Of a stretch of 64,000 nucleotides of DNA, positions 37,929 to 47,879 are shown piece by piece. Numbering within the stretch: position 1 is the stretch's first letter; the number at the start of each line of letters is the position of its first letter. The DNA is taken from NCBI GenBank assembly GCA_016841365.1, contig JAENZI010000014.1:1-64000 (forward strand). The letters are read 5' to 3'. A program made the position numbers and the translations under genes. The DNA is from Anaerolineaceae bacterium. Its GTDB lineage: Bacteria > Chloroflexota > Anaerolineae > Anaerolineales > Anaerolineaceae. A model generated the notes under the pieces. That model saw only the letters and a program-made list of their open reading frames with translations, was not told where the DNA came from and made no database searches.

Positions 37929-39275
37929 CTAAACCATCATTGGGACACGGCTATAGAGTTGCTCACGGATCTTTAAGATCTGCCGGCGTAAACGGTCATC
38001 CGTTTCCATCAGGTTGTTGACCTTATCGCAGGCGTAAATGACTGTGGTGTGGTCACGTCCGCCGATGAATTCACCGATTTGCGGCAGCGATACGCCGCCT
38101 TCTTCACGCAGCAGGTACATCGCAATCTGGCGGGGCAGGGCAACTTCCCGCGTCCGTTCACGCCCGATCAGCCGGTCGTTAGATATGCCAAATGCTTTTG
38201 AAACGGCATCCAAAACATCACCTGGCTGCAGGTCTGGGCCATGGGGGAGAAAGTCGGAGAGGGCGTTATGAGCTAATTCCAGTGTCAGCGGGATACCGCT
38301 CAGGTCGGAATAAGCCAGCACACGATTCAGAGCGCCTTCAAGTTCGCGGATGTTGGACTGCACCTGACGGGCGATCATCTCAAGGATTTCTGATGGTACA
38401 TTACGCCCTGCCCGTTCTGCTTTGGATCGCAGGATTGCCAGGCGGGTTTCCACATCGGGGGGTTGAATATCAGCGGTTAAGCCCCATTCAAAACGTGAGC
38501 GCAGACGCTCTTCCAGGGTCACCAGGGCTTTGGGTGACCGGTCGGAGGAGATCACCAATTGTTTGTTCTGCCCATGCAGGGTGTTGAAGGTATGAAAGAA
38601 TTCTTCCTGGGTGGACTCTTTGCCGGCGATGAATTGGATATCATCGATCAGCAAGACATCGATCTGGCGGTATTTTTCACGGAACGCGGCTGTGGTATGG
38701 GTTCGGATGGCGTTGATCAGGTCGTTGGTAAATTCCTCAGAGGAAACGTATAAGACATTCAGGTTTGCAGGCAGGCAGGCGTTGCCAATGGCGTGCAGCA
38801 GGTGGGTCTTGCCCAGCCCGACACCGCCGTAAAGGAACAGGGGGTTGTATGCCCGGGCGGGGCTTTCGGCAACAGCCATACAGGCTGCATGTGCCAGGCG
38901 GTTATCCGCGCCGACGACAAAATTATCGAAACGGTAACGCCCGTTGATGGTTGAATTTTCGGTTGTGTTTGTAGCAGACGTGCTGGGGTGATGTTGTTTT
39001 TCAGTTTTTTCTGCGGTTGAATTTGAGGAATGGACTTTGATTTCAGTTGTGACTGGCGACCCGATCATGCCGGTCAATATCCGGCCCATTTTCGCGCTCA
39101 AGCGGTCATCGAGCCAGTCCCGAGCATATGCATTTTTAACGCCGATCTCAAAACAGCCTGTCTCTTCATCATAGCCTAAAAACTCGGCGCTGCTGACCCA
39201 GGTATCAAAGGAAGCCTTTGACATTTCAAGTTGAAGTTGGCCGAGTGTGGCTTGCCAGGCGTGTTCTGCTCTCAT
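37929..39275 (-). CDS. dnaA: Chromosomal replication initiator protein DnaA
   Basis: YGGVGLGKTHLLHAIGN, VLLIDDIQFIAGKE, and domain IV GEFIGGRDHTTVIYACDKV. Confidence 0.97.
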   Translation of the reverse strand: MRAEHAWQATLGQLQLEMSKASFDTWVSSAEFLGYDEETGCFEIGVKNAYARDWLDDRLSAKMGRILTGMIGSPVTTEIKVHSSNSTAEKTEKQHHPSTSATNTTENSTINGRYRFDNFVVGADNRLAHAACMAVAESPARAYNPLFLYGGVGLGKTHLLHAIGNACLPANLNVLYVSSEEFTNDLINAIRTHTTAAFREKYRQIDVLLIDDIQFIAGKESTQEEFFHTFNTLHGQNKQLVISSDRSPKALVTLEERLRSRFEWGLTADIQPPDVETRLAILRSKAERAGRNVPSEILEMIARQVQSNIRELEGALNRVLAYSDLSGIPLTLELAHNALSDFLPHGPDLQPGDVLDAVSKAFGISNDRLIGRERTREVALPRQIAMYLLREEGGVSLPQIGEFIGGRDHTTVIYACDKVNNLMETDDRLRRQILKIREQLYSRVPMMV

Positions 39276-39430
39276 GAATAATTCCTCTCTGCTGTGCTAT
39301 GCAATCGCCCAATGATATCCAAATAAATTTATAAAAACACCACTTTTGATGGGCTTCAGTGGTGGAAAGATTTTTTCGGTTGTTTAAACGCCAAGGTTAG
39401 AAATTTTTCGCCCGCTTGGTAGGTAGTAGA

Positions 39431-39459
39431 ATTTTAGCAGAGAGTCAACACAGCCTCAA
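39431..39459 (-). promoter_or_regulatory. Candidate dnaA promoter
   Basis: Minus strand TTGAGG-N17-TAAAAT; implies a ~150-nt 5' UTR. Confidence 0.45.
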
Positions 39460-39598
39460 GCGGATTTGCCCAAAATTTGCTAAAAATTCCACATTCTTTA
39501 AGCTCCCCCAACCTTAAAAAATATGAATTATTTGATAAATATTAAATTAGCCAATGATCAATATTTGATTCACCCATAGAGCGTTTAATAAAGCGCAA

Positions 39599-39620
39599 CA
39601 CCCCCCATATATGGGGGGTG
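39599..39620. repeat. 22-bp perfect palindrome
   Basis: CACCCCCCATATATGGGGGGTG, read directly. Confidence 0.95.
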
Positions 39621-39724
39621 AGTCTGTTAAAGCGCTTTCTGTGCCATATGTGGGGGTGCGTTATATAAACCCCATTTTGCGAGAAAATGCTCATATGTTC
39701 GAAAATTTGATTCAGATTTTGGAA

Positions 39725-41044
39725 TCAGTGTTTTTGATCCTCGATCATCATCCTCGCAGCACGCCGGCCGATTTCCACAGCAAAATTCGTCCCCCGGTCC
39801 CAGGGATAGACCTGGCTCATGCTGGCGAAATATAAGCCAGGCAGCGGTGTGCAGATATCGGGGATGTGCTGTGAATGGTTGACCAGGGGCACGGGTTGGG
39901 CGTAGCGTGTGCGGAACAGCCACGTCTTATTGACCCAGTCTGGTGTGTAATTTGGATTGAATTTTCTGAGATGCGGTAGGAAGCGGGCTTCAAGCGCCTC
40001 TTGGCTGAGGTCGAAATTTTCGTGGTCTTGCGGAAGGTAATCACCGATATAGACGATATGATCGCCGCCAAAATATTCAGGTGAAAGGAAGTTGGTGTGC
40101 TCCACCAAAGAAAGAAACGGGAAACCGGCTTGTTTAGGAATGTTATACCAGTAGTACCCCTGGGTAGAAAGTTGGTGCTTGAGCGAAACGACCATCACAA
40201 CTGCGCCCATGCTTTTAAGGTTCAATAAGCCCTGAAGGTAGGGCTGTGCCAGGTCAGGTGCAAGGCGCGCCAACAACCCGGGTGAGGTGGTTGCAAGCAC
40301 CTGATCGTAGGTTTGCGTTTCTGCGCCTTCTGGTAAAAGCGAGACTTGCCCTTCACCCGCCTGCGTGATTCCGTTCACACGTGCGTTCAACTTGATCTCC
40401 ACACCCATGGTTTTAAGGCGTTCAGCGAACTTATCTGCGAAGGTCTGAAAGCCGCCTTTAAAGGTGCCTAACCGCGTGGTGCGTGCATGCAGCCTGGCCC
40501 ACATCCAGGCCATGTTGACCACTTTGGCGTATTCTTCGCCAAACTTGCCGATCATCATCGGCTCCCACATGGACTCATACACCCTGTCGCCAGCCCATTT
40601 ACGCATCCATTGATCTACGGTGGTTTTTTCCAATGCCCGCCAGTTCTTGGTCAGGCGTAAATACAACCCCACCAGCCCAAAGCGGATTTTATTGACCCCC
40701 CAACCTAACCCCGGGTACATCAGCGCGGCGGTGATTGAATCAAAGGGATAAAATTTTCCTTCATGATACATTACGGTCACCGGGCGTGGGAATAAAACCT
40801 GGTCAGACCAGCCCAGTTCGTCAATCAGCCCCAGCATATGTTCATCGGAATGGAACCAGTGATGGTAAAAGCGTTCCACCGTCCAATCCCAGTGGGGTTC
40901 TTTGAAACCGGCTGCCAACCCGCCAACGTGATCGGAGCCTTCATAAATGACCACATCCTTTCCGGCTTTGACCAGGTCGTAGGCGGCGGACATCCCGCCG
41001 ATGCCTGCCCCAATGATGGCGATGCGTTGTTTACTGTCCGTCAT
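39725..41044 (-). CDS. FAD-dependent amine oxidase-like oxidoreductase
   Basis: RIAIIGAGIGGMSAAYDLVKAGKDVVIYEGSDHVGG dinucleotide-binding motif. Confidence 0.85.
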   Translation of the reverse strand: MTDSKQRIAIIGAGIGGMSAAYDLVKAGKDVVIYEGSDHVGGLAAGFKEPHWDWTVERFYHHWFHSDEHMLGLIDELGWSDQVLFPRPVTVMYHEGKFYPFDSITAALMYPGLGWGVNKIRFGLVGLYLRLTKNWRALEKTTVDQWMRKWAGDRVYESMWEPMMIGKFGEEYAKVVNMAWMWARLHARTTRLGTFKGGFQTFADKFAERLKTMGVEIKLNARVNGITQAGEGQVSLLPEGAETQTYDQVLATTSPGLLARLAPDLAQPYLQGLLNLKSMGAVVMVVSLKHQLSTQGYYWYNIPKQAGFPFLSLVEHTNFLSPEYFGGDHIVYIGDYLPQDHENFDLSQEALEARFLPHLRKFNPNYTPDWVNKTWLFRTRYAQPVPLVNHSQHIPDICTPLPGLYFASMSQVYPWDRGTNFAVEIGRRAARMMIEDQKH

Positions 41045-42095
41045 GTGGTTCACCTTTCGTCGTTGCTTCAAGCGGCGTTTCTGCCTGTGCCTGCATCTTC
41101 TCAATATCCAGCGTCCATTCGAGCCCTTCGCTCACAAAGAAAATCGCGCCGACCAATGTGATGGGGATCCACAATGCCATCCGCAGGATCAGGGTGTAGC
41201 CGAGGGCAGGTTCTGCGGGGATGCCGTAAGTTTGGAGCATGGCTCGTCCGGCGGCATCAAATGTACCCAATCCGCCCGGTGCGGCAGGGATCAGCAGAAC
41301 CATATTGACCACCCCATTCAGCAGCATTAACTGCCCGAAGGTCAGGCCTAACCCCAGCGATTGATTCACACTCCAATACAACCCGGTTTCGAGCAGCCAG
41401 ACCAGTACCGATGTCAGGAAGATCATCACTGCATCTTTTGGAGAGCGCAGGCTCATCAAGCCATCCAAAAAGCGGTCGGCGATGCTGATCGTGCCCTCGC
41501 GCCAGCGCTTTGGGACGATTTTGCTGATCACGGCGTGGATCAAGCGCATGGCGGGTTTGGGGAACATAGCGATGGCGATGAAGAAAATTAACCCGGCAGC
41601 GAATATTGCCGCCGCCCAAACAGCCAGGCTGCCCAATTGGGTAAACGAACCTGTGCCCGGAAGGCCTGCCAGTTGACCAAGATTTAACAATACAAACCCC
41701 ACAACCACCACGGCATCGAAGATGCGTTCTACCACGATGGTCGCTAAACTGGCGGAAATCGAGATATCCTCACGGCGTTTGAGGACAACCGTGCGCAGCA
41801 CTTCTCCCATCCTGAGCGGGAAGACATTATTGCCCATATAACCGATGAAGATCATCGGGAACAACGTCTTAGTCGTGGTCTTCTTGATGGGGTTAAGCAG
41901 GTACTGCCAGCGCCAGGTGCGCACCAGCATGCTGCTGAAGTAGATAGCCAGGCCGGGGACCAGCCACCATAAGCGGGTTTCACGAAGTGTTGCCCACAAG
42001 TCGGCATAATTGATCTCACGGAAGGCAAAATAGAGGAATACGGCTGAGATAATTAAGCCCAGCCAGATCAGCCAGCGTTTGACGTTTCTTTTCAT
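41031..42095 (-). CDS. LPG synthase TM/UPF0104 (YbhN-like) flippase-like membrane protein
   Basis: Multiple TM segments with GYMGNNVFPLRMGEVLR and PGGLGTFDA motifs. Confidence 0.88.
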   Translation of the reverse strand: MKRNVKRWLIWLGLIISAVFLYFAFREINYADLWATLRETRLWWLVPGLAIYFSSMLVRTWRWQYLLNPIKKTTTKTLFPMIFIGYMGNNVFPLRMGEVLRTVVLKRREDISISASLATIVVERIFDAVVVVGFVLLNLGQLAGLPGTGSFTQLGSLAVWAAAIFAAGLIFFIAIAMFPKPAMRLIHAVISKIVPKRWREGTISIADRFLDGLMSLRSPKDAVMIFLTSVLVWLLETGLYWSVNQSLGLGLTFGQLMLLNGVVNMVLLIPAAPGGLGTFDAAGRAMLQTYGIPAEPALGYTLILRMALWIPITLVGAIFFVSEGLEWTLDIEKMQAQAETPLEATTKGEPHDGQ

Positions 42096-42181
42096 GCTAG
42101 CAATTCTACCATGCCGGCATGCGGGTGACGATCACAAGAGTCCCTCGCAATGAAAGAATTACAGATGGTATACTATCCAAC

Positions 42182-44110
42182 ATGTCATTAATTACCGCTT
42201 CTAACCTATCCAAATCCTTTGGCCCCAATGATATCTTCGAGGGGATTTCGCTGGCGATCCCCCAGGGGGCAAGGATCGCGATCGTGGGTCAGAATGGCGT
42301 CGGGAAGACGACACTGATCCGCATTTTGATCGGGTTGGATTACCCTAACACCGGTTCCGTTCAGCATGCCAAAGACCTGACCATCGGTTACCTGCCGCAG
42401 GAAGCAACCCTGGTGACACAGGGCACGCTATGGGATCATTGCATGGAAGTCTTCGCCGATTTGATTGAGATGCAAAAAGAACTTGATCAAAGCATGGCGG
42501 CAATGACCGACCCCCAGCAGGCTGATGCCGCGATTGAGCGTTATGGCAGGCTGGAGCACAACTTTGAGCTGCGCGGCGGATATACCTACGAAGTGCGCAT
42601 CAAACAGACGCTTTCAGGTTTGGGATTTTCCGAATCAGACTATCACCGCCCGATTGTTCAGCTTTCAGGGGGGCAGCGGACGCGGGCTTTGCTGGCAAAA
42701 CTGCTTTTAGAAAGCCCGGATGTGATGATGCTGGATGAGCCTACCAATCACCTCGATATCGAGGCTGTGGAATGGCTGGAATCCTTCATGAAAGACTGGG
42801 AAGGGGCGTTGGTTGTCGTTTCGCATGACCGATATTTCTTGGACCAGGTGGCGAATACTGTGTGGGAGATGACGCCATCCTTGGAAGTTTACCGCGGCAA
42901 TTATTCGGCTTATTTAACCCAGCGTGAGGAACGTTATGCACGCAGGTTGGCAGAATATGAAGCGCAAACCGCATTTATTGAAAAGGAACAGGAATTCATC
43001 CGGCGGAATATTGCCGGGCAGAACACCAACCAGGCAAAAGGCCGCCAGCGGCGTTTGGAGCGTCTGCTGGAAGATTCACGGTTGGCACCGCCCCCCAGCG
43101 AACCTCGTCGAATGCACATTCACCTGCAGACGAAAGGTCGCTCGGGAGACCTGGTATTGCGCGCCCATAACCTGCAGGTGGGCTATCATGATGAGGGCAA
43201 ACCTTTGTTCGACTGCCCTGATCTGCTGTTGCAGCGGCAAGAATGCGCGGCGATCATCGGGCCGAATGGTGCCGGAAAGACCACCTTTCTGAAGACCATT
43301 CTTGAGAAAATCCCGCCCTACGCTGGTAAAGTTCAGTTAGGCGCAAGCCTTGAAATCGGTTATTTTGCCCAGGCGCACGAAGGCCTGAACCAGGAAAAAT
43401 CTTTGATGGATGAGATTGACAGCGTGGCACCTAATATGCTGCCCGCTGAAATCCGCAGTTATTTAGCCAAGTTTTTATTCACAGGGGATGATGTCTTCCG
43501 TAAGGTGGGGACGCTGTCTGGCGGTGAACGCGGCCGGCTGGCTTTAGCAAAACTTTCGTTGTCGGATGCCAACCTGCTTTTACTGGACGAGCCGACCAAC
43601 CACCTGGACCTGCCATCCCAGGAAGTGCTGGAGTCGGTGCTCTCTGCTTTTCCAGGCACGATCCTGCTGGTCTCCCATGACCGCTACCTGATCGATTCGC
43701 TGGCATCCCAAATCTGGGCGGTGGACCCGCAGGGCAAGAGTCTGCAAGTCTTTAAGGGGTCCTACACGGAATACAAGGCCTATAAGCTCAGTTTGCAGGA
43801 GGAACAATCCCAATCTGAAAGCTTAAGTCCAGCCACAAACGCCCAGCGGGATGCAAAACAGAAAGCCTTTGCTCAAAATAAGCCGATTTCGAAATATGAG
43901 ATTAAACGGATCAAGAAGCGCCAGGCTGAAATTGAAGCGCAGGTGGGCGCTCTTGAGGCACAGCAGGCGGTCATCTCGGCTGAATTGGAAAATCCGCCGC
44001 CAGATTCAGGTGAGGTCTGGCAGCTTGGTGAGCGTTATATGGATTTGCAGACTGAAATTGATGCCTTAATGGGGGAGTGGGCACAGCTTGAGGAAAAACT
44101 GGGCGCGTGA
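42182..44110 (+). CDS. ABC-F family ATPase
   Basis: Two ABC cassettes (GQNGVGKTTLIRIL, GPNGAGKTTFLKTI), two LSGG signatures, no TM; start chosen at MSLITASNLSKSFG. Confidence 0.93.
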   Translation: MSLITASNLSKSFGPNDIFEGISLAIPQGARIAIVGQNGVGKTTLIRILIGLDYPNTGSVQHAKDLTIGYLPQEATLVTQGTLWDHCMEVFADLIEMQKELDQSMAAMTDPQQADAAIERYGRLEHNFELRGGYTYEVRIKQTLSGLGFSESDYHRPIVQLSGGQRTRALLAKLLLESPDVMMLDEPTNHLDIEAVEWLESFMKDWEGALVVVSHDRYFLDQVANTVWEMTPSLEVYRGNYSAYLTQREERYARRLAEYEAQTAFIEKEQEFIRRNIAGQNTNQAKGRQRRLERLLEDSRLAPPPSEPRRMHIHLQTKGRSGDLVLRAHNLQVGYHDEGKPLFDCPDLLLQRQECAAIIGPNGAGKTTFLKTILEKIPPYAGKVQLGASLEIGYFAQAHEGLNQEKSLMDEIDSVAPNMLPAEIRSYLAKFLFTGDDVFRKVGTLSGGERGRLALAKLSLSDANLLLLDEPTNHLDLPSQEVLESVLSAFPGTILLVSHDRYLIDSLASQIWAVDPQGKSLQVFKGSYTEYKAYKLSLQEEQSQSESLSPATNAQRDAKQKAFAQNKPISKYEIKRIKKRQAEIEAQVGALEAQQAVISAELENPPPDSGEVWQLGERYMDLQTEIDALMGEWAQLEEKLGA

Positions 44111-44132
44111 CTCTTTAAATCGAAGAGTTTTT
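44110..44132 (+). terminator. Hairpin with T tract after the ABC-F gene
   Basis: ACTCTT-TAAATCG-AAGAGT-TTTT. Confidence 0.6.
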
Positions 44133-44136
44133 AAAT

Positions 44137-44161
44137 CAGAGGTGAGGGTTCCTCACCTCTG
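44137..44161. terminator. Strong hairpin between convergent genes
   Basis: CAGAGGTGAGG-GTT-CCTCACCTCTG. Confidence 0.65.
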
Positions 44162-44166
44162 TTGGA

Positions 44167-44946
44167 TTAAGATTCTTTTGTGTTTAGCCAGGTTTCAAAA
44201 TCATCCAAAATTTGCAGAAACTCGTCCGGTAAAAATTGGCGGCCTTGATCGGCAAGGGCTTGGGGGACGCCTCTGTAATAGGCCTGGGCAATCCCGCCAG
44301 TGATGCAACCGATGGTGTCGCTGTCACCGCCCAGCGATATGGCTTTGCGGATGGCATCCTCATAGCTCTCGGATTCAAGGAAAGCGATGATTGCCTCAGG
44401 GACAGACCCCTGGCAGGAAACATCAAAGGTGTATCCCGGGCGGATCTGCGCCAGGGTGCGGTCGAGGTCGTAGCCGAAACGTGATGTGATCTCAGACCGG
44501 ATGTCTTGCTGTGCAGCGCCTTGCCGCGCCATCAGGATTGACAGGGCGGTTGCCTGTGCGCCTTTGATGCCTTCTGGATGGTTATGGGTCACCTGGGCAC
44601 TGCGTTCGGCTTCTGCCAACACCTCATTCACGGAGTCAAAGGCGAACCCGACCGGGCTGATGCGCATGGCAGACCCGTTGCCCCAGCTATTATAGGGTTG
44701 GGGATTTTCCAAATGGATCCACCCATGAAAATTGCCGCCGTAACCGCGCCCCGGGTAGCGCCGGGCGAAATCCTGATAGTTGGCGGTATAATCGCCATCG
44801 GTCAGCAGGGTTTTGGCGGTAGCCGCGGTCAAAACGGTGTCATCGGTGAAGAAGCATTTTTCTGAAAAGAACGGGAAATCCGTGGTCTTGATATTGTTCC
44901 ATTCATAAACCGACCCAACAATATCGCCAATCATAGCACCTAACAT
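44167..44946 (-). CDS. ADP-ribosylglycohydrolase family protein
   Basis: MLGAMIGDIVGSVYE, FTDDTVLTAATA, GNGSAMRISPVG, LGGDSDTIGCITGGIA. Confidence 0.93.
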   Translation of the reverse strand: MLGAMIGDIVGSVYEWNNIKTTDFPFFSEKCFFTDDTVLTAATAKTLLTDGDYTANYQDFARRYPGRGYGGNFHGWIHLENPQPYNSWGNGSAMRISPVGFAFDSVNEVLAEAERSAQVTHNHPEGIKGAQATALSILMARQGAAQQDIRSEITSRFGYDLDRTLAQIRPGYTFDVSCQGSVPEAIIAFLESESYEDAIRKAISLGGDSDTIGCITGGIAQAYYRGVPQALADQGRQFLPDEFLQILDDFETWLNTKES

Positions 44947-44993
44947 TGTTTCCTCCTAAAAGTGGGTGTTTAGTGATGATGTAAACAGTTGGA

Positions 44994-46268
44994 TTAATGT
45001 TTTCTAGCCAACCCGCAAAAGCGAAAGCCGGCTTGTTCCCATTTGGCTTTATCCCAGGCGCGCACCGCGTCGAATACCAGCGTTGAAGGGGTCTTGCCCT
45101 GAATATCTGCCGGGTCGATGTTTTTGAACTGGTCATGGGCTACGCCCAGCACGATCAAGTCGGCATTCAGCAGGGCGGCATCAAGTTCGGATACCTGTTG
45201 AACTTCCGGCAGGTGTGCGTTGTGCTTAAAGGGTTCGTATGCTAAAACTTTTGCACCTGCTGCTTGCAGGTGGTGAACAAGCTCAACCGCCGGGCTTTCA
45301 CGAAGGTCATCCACATTTGGCTTGAAGGCTAAACCCAAGAAAGCGACTGTTTTTCCGTTCAAGCCGCCAGCGACCTGGTTGATCAGATCAGCCACAAAGG
45401 CAGGCTGCTCATCATTGATCTGCCGTGCGGTTTTGACCAATTGCGCCTCATCGGGCGCCGCTTCCACCAGGAACCAGGGGTCAACGCTGATGCAGTGCCC
45501 GCCTACGCCTATACCCGGGCGTAAGATTTCCACCCTGGGATGCAGATTGGCAATGCTGATGGCTTCCCAAATATCCACATCAAAGCGCTGCGCCAGCCGA
45601 GAAAATTCATTGGCGATGGCTATGTTGATATCCCGTGAGGTGTTTTCCATCAGTTTGACCATCTCAGCGGTGGTGGCATCCGTCAGGATGATCTCACCTT
45701 TGACGAAGGCAGCATAAAGATCTCGCCCGGCTTGAGCCGACTGGGGATTGATGCCGCCGATCACACGCGCATTATCTATCAGTTCTGTCAAAATCCTGCC
45801 CGGCAGAACGCGTTCGGGCGAATAAGCCAGCAGGAAGTCCTCGCCTGCCTTCAGCCCGCTTTTTTCTAATATCGGTGCAACAATATCCACCGTGGTGCGC
45901 GGCGGGGAGGTGGATTCGAGGATTACCAGGTTGCCGGGTTGAAGATGGGGAACGATCGATTCGCTGGCAGCGATCACGGCTCGCATATCGGCGCGTTTAT
46001 CATCGTAAAAGGGGGTTGGCACAGCAATGATAAAGGCATCCGCCGGGCTGACCTGTGTTGATATCTGCAAACGCCCGCTTTTGAGCTCGTCCAGCACCAG
46101 TTCGCGCAAGCCGGGTTCGAAGATGTGCATCTGCCCAGCGTTGAGGCCATTGATGATATCGGTGTTGATGTCCATCCCGGTCACGTGCAAGCCTCTGCTG
46201 GCAAAAATGCTGGCAGTCGGCAGGCCGATATACCCCATCCCGATCACACACAGCGTTGAAAAGTCCAA
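44994..46268 (-). CDS. Nucleotide sugar dehydrogenase (WecC-like)
   Basis: CVIGMGYIGLPTASIFASRG, RPGIGVGGHCISVDPWFL, LGLAFKPNVDDLRESPA. Confidence 0.92.
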   Translation of the reverse strand: MDFSTLCVIGMGYIGLPTASIFASRGLHVTGMDINTDIINGLNAGQMHIFEPGLRELVLDELKSGRLQISTQVSPADAFIIAVPTPFYDDKRADMRAVIAASESIVPHLQPGNLVILESTSPPRTTVDIVAPILEKSGLKAGEDFLLAYSPERVLPGRILTELIDNARVIGGINPQSAQAGRDLYAAFVKGEIILTDATTAEMVKLMENTSRDINIAIANEFSRLAQRFDVDIWEAISIANLHPRVEILRPGIGVGGHCISVDPWFLVEAAPDEAQLVKTARQINDEQPAFVADLINQVAGGLNGKTVAFLGLAFKPNVDDLRESPAVELVHHLQAAGAKVLAYEPFKHNAHLPEVQQVSELDAALLNADLIVLGVAHDQFKNIDPADIQGKTPSTLVFDAVRAWDKAKWEQAGFRFCGLARKH

Positions 46269-46427
46269 ATTGGTCGTCCTTTTAATGGTGGATAAATTGA
46301 GAGATTAGCAATCTGCCAGAATTTTACCTTATTTTTTACGAGGAATGATGGAGGTCACAGCAGCGGGTGGATCTAAGGGAGAAAATATGGTGAGAGGGGG
46401 TTGCTTGCTGTGAATGAAAATTAGCCG

Positions 46428-47879
46428 TTATAAACCCTTGCCGTTGAGCAGCACCCACACGGTTTTGATGATGATGTAGATATCCAGCCAGATCGACCAG
46501 TTGCTGATGTAATATTCATCGAGCTGCAGGCGTTCTTTGAAGGAAGTCATATTGCGTCCCATCACCTGCCACCAGCCAGTGATCCCCGGTTTGACCTTGA
46601 GGATGATCTTGGCGTAATCTCCCATTTCGGGGATCTCACGCGGCAGGTAACTGCGCGGGCCGATCAGGTTCATATCCCCTTTGACGACGTTGATCAGTTG
46701 AGGCAGTTCATCCAGGCTGTAACGCCGCAGGATCTTCCCGACCGGGGTTACCCTCGGATCGTTAGCCAGTTTATGATAGGTTTCATATTCCAGTTTGGCA
46801 TCCGGGTCGTTTTCCAGCAGTTCTTCAAGTTTGCTTTCGGCATTGTCATACATGGTTCTGAACTTAAAGCTCTTGAAGGGGATACCATTTTGACCCAACC
46901 GCTTTTGCGTATAAAGGACTGGGCCTTTTGAACCCAAGCGCACCATCAATGCCAGGATCAGGAATATCGGCCATGTGACCAACAACATCAAGAAGGTGAG
47001 GAGCATATCCACTATGCGTTTGATGATGGTCTCTTGTTTATTGAGCAGGTGGTAATTGGTTTCGATGGCTAAGGTGCCATGAAGGTCAATCGTGCGCACC
47101 CATAAAGAGCCGAAAGGTGCCGTATTCAGCACGAACAGGATATTGGGAAATACATCCCGCATCCAGTGGAAGTTGGCGGTTGAAACATCGTCCATAGCAT
47201 CGGTGAAGACCACATGCTGGATGCCGGTTTCTTCCACCAGGGTTTGCAGGTCTTGTTTGCTCTGGATGGCTTCAACGCCTGAGACGGGCTCGGATGCGGG
47301 GAAATCAGGGTCGTAATAATACACCGGTCTGAAACCCAACCGGCGGTTCTGCTGTAGTTTTTCAATGACGGGAGTTACATTTTCTTCTGAGCCGATGATC
47401 ACCATCGGGATGCCCCACCAACTGAAGCGGGAGAAGCGGTTGCGCAGGGCAAACCGCCCAAGCATCATGAATAATGCGGAAAGCAGCCAGGTGAGGACAT
47501 AGATCATACGGGAATAAGCAAGGCCCAATTGCTGCAGGAACAGGAAGACGCCCAAAAAGATGGATGCCAGTGAAACGACATACAGCACCTTTTGCATTTC
47601 GTGCACTGCTGCCAATCCAAAGCCGGGATACAGCCCATTCAACCAGGCCAGGATGATGTTGAAGATCAGATAGAAAATCAGCCCGTTGAGGATCACCTGC
47701 CAATTGACAATGCCGCCCATCAGCGGGATGAGCAGGATGCGGATGCCAGCCGCCAGCACGACAGCCAGGCTGATAGTGAAAAGGTCCGTAATGATCAACA
47801 GGATGTTGACGATATGACTGCGGTTTTCAAGCAGGGTTGACCTGATTTTTCGATTTGGTTTATCACTCATAGGTATCAT
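46428..47879 (-). CDS. Polyprenyl-phosphate glycosylphosphotransferase (WbaP-like)
   Basis: N-terminal TM helices; C-terminal YTQKRLGQNGIPFKSFKFRTMYDNAE...YSLDELPQLINVVKGDMNLIGPRSYLP. Confidence 0.93.
   Translation of the reverse strand: MIPMSDKPNRKIRSTLLENRSHIVNILLIITDLFTISLAVVLAAGIRILLIPLMGGIVNWQVILNGLIFYLIFNIILAWLNGLYPGFGLAAVHEMQKVLYVVSLASIFLGVFLFLQQLGLAYSRMIYVLTWLLSALFMMLGRFALRNRFSRFSWWGIPMVIIGSEENVTPVIEKLQQNRRLGFRPVYYYDPDFPASEPVSGVEAIQSKQDLQTLVEETGIQHVVFTDAMDDVSTANFHWMRDVFPNILFVLNTAPFGSLWVRTIDLHGTLAIETNYHLLNKQETIIKRIVDMLLTFLMLLVTWPIFLILALMVRLGSKGPVLYTQKRLGQNGIPFKSFKFRTMYDNAESKLEELLENDPDAKLEYETYHKLANDPRVTPVGKILRRYSLDELPQLINVVKGDMNLIGPRSYLPREIPEMGDYAKIILKVKPGITGWWQVMGRNMTSFKERLQLDEYYISNWSIWLDIYIIIKTVWVLLNGKGL

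Noticed and set aside
39276-39724. Firm call of oriC upstream of dnaA
   Set aside because: No canonical DnaA-box cluster found by eye; reported only as a regulatory curiosity.
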